NCBI GenBank assembly: GCA_014338405.1
Contig: JTDE01001124.1
Location: forward strand, 1 to 64,000
Direction of reading: 5' to 3'
From: Paragonimus skrjabini miyazakii
Lineage: Eukaryota; Platyhelminthes; Trematoda; Plagiorchiida; Troglotrematidae
Length of the DNA stretch: 64,000 bases
Part shown: piece after piece, positions 59,535 through 64,000 of the stretch
Position numbering within the stretch: the stretch's first letter is position 1
Layout: each line of letters opens with the position of its first letter
Program-made: the position numbers and the translations under genes
Notes under the pieces: generated by a model
The model's database searches: none
Seen by the model: only the letters and a program-made list of their open reading frames with translations
Told to the model about the DNA's origin: nothing

Positions 59535-61990
59535 CCTGGTTATGCCGATGATTTGCTCCGCTCTTCATTGTACTAACAGCTGTTTTCATTTATAGTATGC
59601 TCAAAATGACATTAGCTGTATGTAAACATGGATAAAACAGTCTTATTAATGGTGTTGTATGCATGAATAGCTTCTTTCTTCAGGTATCTTATAATTCGGT
59701 TGATGGATTTGAGCAAGTTTGTGGCAACACGGAAGAAGACTAAATGCGCTTATCGTCTGTTAATCCATTGGGCAGTTTCGTCCGTGTAACTTTGAGTCCT
59801 ATGATCTTCTGTATAGAGCAATGGCCTTGGCAAAAATGTAGTTATCGTTTAAGCTATGTGAATCGTGGTTGGCAAAAAGCGAATCATGGTCAAGAAAACA
59901 GCGTTCCTATTATGCCTGATGACGGAACCTATTATTGTTAGGAGTAGAGTACTAGGTGCAAGATAACTGAGGTCTTTTCTGAAGGAAACGTCCACTTCCA
60001 AGGTTTTTGGTTTCCAGTAGACATGTCCCAAGACATACGTTTAGACTGCAAGGACGTCTTCTTGCGTAGTTTTGTTTTTGCACATATTTCTGCTAGTGTC
60101 GATCAGGGAGTGGGTTACAGCTGTTACCTTTAATGCTTTGCTTTTTTTGATCCCACTCTAGATAACTGGGTAAACTGTGGGTAGCAATAAAACAAAACGG
60201 TAATCGACATACATTTGACCAAGTATAGTGGTCACTGTTCCTCTAGATTGTTCTTTGAATTGTATATCGGGCTTCTCACTCATTTTGCTTTTTAAACACT
60301 GTTACAGTCCCTATCTTGAACTGTTTAAACAGTGTAATTGCTGTTTCTTCAATTCCTAAAAACAAGCTTATAACATGGCTCATTCAGTTTTTCTAATATC
60401 TGATATTTCAGGGTTACCAGGCTTCTCACGATACAAATAAACCAGCTGTACCCGATCATCTTCTTCCCTATGGATGTGATAATTTTGGACTTGGCAATGG
60501 GTGCGACGCCCGAACAGCTAATTTCTCCAGATATATTGCAACACTGCAGATTAGTGTTAGTAAAGCTACAAGAGACACAAGTGATTATCACCTCATCAAT
60601 ATCTAATGTTTAGCATTGTTATGCTCGTAATTCGGGGTAACTTGTACAGTTCGCATGCACCATAACCAGGTTTAATTTAGTATTACAGCTTGAAAGGCCA
60701 CGGAGACGGACGTTGGTGGAGCTTGCTTTCATAAAACAAGCAGACAGTAATATTTGGTCACAAAGAGATAATGAGTGCAAACAGAGAGACACAGTTCAAA
60801 ATGCGGTTGAAAAAATGGGAGCCATATCAGTTAGCACCAGAGTAAACACAAATAAACCCTATGTGAACTAAGTAAACTAATCCCTTTATCTCTTCTACCT
60901 CATTTTGCACAGGGTGAAACTGATCAGCTGTTGAGTGAATTCAACAATTGGCTTGCACACTGGGTGTTATAGCGTCCGGATAACAAATGAAATGAAAAAG
61001 CAAATGCATTCAACTAAACGTTTTTATTTATAAAATTCTAGTTGTCGTACATCGCAGTCAGAAAGTCGTCAACCCCAGTCTCATCATTCGGGTGACACAT
61101 CACCACAAATGACCTAATTCTTTTACATTATAGTGCATCACCACAACTCATGGTTCCTAAACGTTGTTGAAGCCATCTTGATGAACAAGCTGAAACTTGT
61201 GTTTTGTGTACAAAAAAAGCATTCTCGAACTCTAAGCTGCATTGGACCTAAACCGCACTGAGTGTCATTTGGATCACACTATTGAATGTTTTTCTTTTTC
61301 GTTTCAATCTTCACACATTCGAAATGGTGTAGACGTTAAACGGAAGGTTTTTCGTAACATCGATTATTTGATACTGACGAGCCTTTACCAGTTTTCGTCT
61401 TTCAACTGTTTACCTTATATTTCTATTACTCGCTTCAATCTGGAGTGACCAATATATCCTTATTGTTTGCATTCCAAAAGTTAGAATTAAGATGCAATTT
61501 ATTTTATGTAATTGAATTATTTTCACATAGTAGTGGTAACATCATGGACGGTAAAGCAACATTTTCGTCATGCTAACTCTACCAAATGCAATGACACAAT
61601 CGTAAACTCGGTTTTAAGTAGATAGCATAATGGCTTCAGTTCCTAAGCTAGAACATAGATTTCGCCCAATGTTACTGCCAGCTTAATAACAGAAGCTTCT
61701 TGAGTTTAGAGCAACATTAACCCGCCTTACTTGAGTTATCTCTATTTTGTATAAAATTTTTAAAATAAACTAAAAGTTAGAAACGATGAACTGACAGATA
61801 AAAGTAAACAGTACGATAATTGAAATAGTAAAAACATTACCACCCCACAATGTAACGCCCTGGACTATTAAGACGGTTGCGAACGTTTTATCGTGTCTAG
61901 AACTTCCGCTCAACTGTTATCAGTAGTATCCAGATATATGAGCTGCTCAGGTTGAAAGTCATCTCAGTGTAAAAATCACTCACATCTCGT
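59535..61990. other. Intergenic DNA, one doubtful exon-like stretch
   Basis: At 60412-60606 a plus-strand stretch follows a good acceptor-like tract (TTTTTCTAATATCTGATATTTCAG region) and stays open for 64 codons. Another plus phase and a minus frame (60349-60591) are open too, so coding is unproven. The remaining frames are short and unrecognised. Confidence 0.35.
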
Positions 61991-61994
61991 CGCA

Positions 61995-62285
61995 AGCTTT
62001 GCATTCAAATAGACTCAACCCTTTTCGATCGAACAACCTGATCAGTACTGGTAAGCAAATGATGATGATTCCTTTGTGCCTAATGTGAGGTCAGTGGTTC
62101 AGTGATCAATAGGGAAACGTGATCGGAGTTCTAGTTCCGGCCGTGACAAGGATAGTCAATATTGAAGAACTCCAACAAGAGCGAAACTCGAGCGTAATGT
62201 GTTCTCTCGAAAGAGGCTGACTGAATCATCTATAGGCATTCGATAGCCGTGAAAAGTTGTGTGATATTTAACATGGCATTAACTA
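61995..62285 (+). repeat. tRNA-headed SINE/satellite unit with decayed hammerhead, copy E
   Basis: The only plus-strand copy with a head. The order is X segment (CAACCTGATCAGTACTG near 62035), 5' flank (GCCTAATGTGAGGTC), box A-like region (GTCAGTGGTTCAGTG), box B-like GAGTTCTAGTTCC, hammerhead remnant, and tail (GAAAGAGGCTGACTGA, TATAGGCATTCGATAGCCGT, GTGTGATATTTAAC). It supports X as the upstream part of the unit. Confidence 0.7.
62153..62201 (+). ncRNA. Decayed hammerhead (SINE copy E)
   Basis: The first core is degraded (ATTGAAGA), and stem II keeps CTC/GAG pairing. GAAACTCGAG of the second core and stem III is perfect, but the cleavage triplet has become GCG. Predicted inactive. Confidence 0.6.
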
Positions 62286-62289
62286 AATT

Positions 62290-64000
62290 CCAGATTGTTC
62301 ATTATTAATTATCTTGGTGACCGTTAAAATATGGGTTTGCTTGTGTATTTCATGAAATTTGTCCTATTCTTCTCACAGTAAACGCTACCGTTTACTATCA
62401 TTAATACTATTTTTTCCCAACGTTATTATGTCCAATAACTAATTCCGTCATTAAACATGTGCTACAATAACTTGCCTTTTTAGATAAATCAAAGTAGATT
62501 TCTTTAAAAAAGAGGTAGTTGAAAAAGTTGAACTTCTTTTATTTTATACCATATGCCGAACACATGCTGTAGACATTTTTAAGTAAATTTGCCTCAGATA
62601 AATCCGATTCATCACGTGACATCCGTGGACCTAATAACAATTAGGTTCGTATCTGTTTGCTCATTGTGAATGTTCAAACACGACGACTTTCTCCAGTGAA
62701 CTCGTTGTGATTACATGGCCTTTTAAGTTATTGATGAAAAAATATATTTGACATGACCGTATTTTTATCTTTTACTTTCTTTGAATAGTGCACTGTTTTT
62801 TGTCTGGACAGGTTAATACGTTCCCTGAGATATTGTCTAACCTACCAAATTTTTGTTATTTGTGGAATATCATGTTGAGTAGCTCACTAGAGAAAATTTG
62901 ATAACTTCACAAAGCACCTTGATTTATATTTCAGTCGTAAAAATCTGTAAGGCTTTTACTGATATGCAAAATACCGTGTCATCTGTTAGCTCAGACCAAG
63001 CCTAGAACCCAACCCAGTATCATTAAAACACTGGTGGTCAAAATCGGTAGGATTATCTCAGGCACAATTTATCTTAGCACGTGTACTCGTGACCAACAAA
63101 ATTTCCACCTTTGTTTCAAAAGAAATTTGCATTATTTCAATTGTATATTCGAGTGCAAAAGAGTACGTCGATTGTGAGCTTGAATAACATTCAAAAATGT
63201 GGTAACTCTAATCAACCTCCGTGTTTTAGGTTAACACTCTTTGGATATATCCTGTTAAACTACCATTGGAGGAACCTTCGTGAAGCCTCCTGATGAAGAT
63301 TGCTAAAAACTACTCAAACCACTCAATATTCAACACATATAGCGTATTGAAATAGGATCTTAAAAATGTTTTTAGGCAAACGCAGCACGAAAGAACCTAA
63401 TTTTTCGTTGCGCACTGCTGTTGTCGGCAATAGACATTTATTAAAGATTTAGTATATATAAAATAGTCAGTAATTTTAAAAATTAATCGAAGATTCGATT
63501 CTTTATTTGACCTCGATACATCTGATTCCAGACTGATTATGTGAATAGCCGTAGACTTCTACGGTAAACACAACATTTGTGGAAGCAAGAAACTGTTAGA
63601 ACGAAAATAGCAGCTGATTTCTTTGACGTAGTTCATCAAGGCAACAGAAAACAAAATTTGCAAGACTTTGACATTTCGACTGATCCTGTCAGACGCTTGA
63701 TAAAAACAATCAAACTATGTTACAAATGTGCATTGCTGCAATAGGAAAAATAGGTGGATTTCACGGTGACCTCAGAAGTACAAAGGATAAACTTAAACGT
63801 CTGGTCGTCAAAGAAACCGTGATGAACAGACGATGAAAGCCATGGATGTGTGCGCAAATATTTGTGATCGACAACGTCTGTATTTCGAAGCAATGCGCAT
63901 TTTAAAATCTCTTGACATTTTGTACAAATCCTTTTCACTGGCAAATTCTTTGTTGTGTTCACTTCTGTTGTGAATGACTGATTTATTTATTCTGTAGGAA
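62290..64000. other. Intergenic DNA, nothing recognised
   Basis: AT-rich sequence with short unrecognised frames (63111-63293 plus, 63720-63962 minus). Confidence 0.4.

Noticed and set aside
63285..63312. CTGATGA near the right end
   Set aside because: No GAAA core at a suitable distance and no stem I partner.

Overview
The window reads as eukaryotic, repeat-rich, AT-biased non-coding DNA. No convincing host gene is visible. Nearly all open frames are short and random-looking. The recognisable content is retroelement debris: Penelope-like elements (PLEs) with a reverse transcriptase and a C-terminal GIY-YIG endonuclease, and a tRNA-headed SINE or satellite that carries a hammerhead ribozyme. 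PLEs together with a hammerhead-bearing, RNA-polymerase-III-promoted repeat recall the Sm-alpha repeats of schistosomes. A flatworm, probably a digenean fluke, is therefore my best guess, but this is an inference from repeat type and not a taxonomic proof.

Layout. 1-11 kb: nothing recognisable apart from a GC-richer patch at 8.29-8.72 kb. 11.0-12.3 kb: a cluster of three SINE pieces, one with a complete hammerhead core. 16.7-17.4 kb: a PLE remnant. 22.8-23.0 kb: an inverted repeat with a PLE-type hammerhead motif in each arm. 29.8-30.24 kb: a PLE endonuclease end followed by a hammerhead. 31.4-33.6 kb: the best PLE, minus strand, RT active site intact, broken by one stop and two frameshifts, with a hammerhead downstream. 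36.2-38.0 kb: two adjacent PLE remnants and a decayed hammerhead. 39.2-39.4 kb: a short inverted repeat with perfect 26-nt cores. 46.1-46.5 and 47.9-48.2 kb: SINE copies, the second running into a 100-N assembly gap. 51.6-52.4, 54.65-55.4 and 58.8-59.5 kb: three more decayed PLEs. 57.86-58.65 kb: a foldback element with arms near 200 bp. 62.0-62.3 kb: a plus-strand SINE copy.

How the parts relate. The window holds two different hammerhead families. The SINE type has a 6-bp stem I, a 4-5-bp stem II and an 8-nt palindromic stem III, and lies between the pol III boxes and the tail. The PLE type is 41 nt long, with an 8-nt stem II segment and a 10-nt self-complementary stem III. At two PLE loci it starts exactly 91 nt after the endonuclease stop codon. 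At four loci the strand opposite the PLE-type hammerhead reads as a PLE amino-terminal-like peptide. The SINE copies show boundaries permuted relative to one another, as expected for tandem or circular templates. These arrangements are the most interesting signals here.
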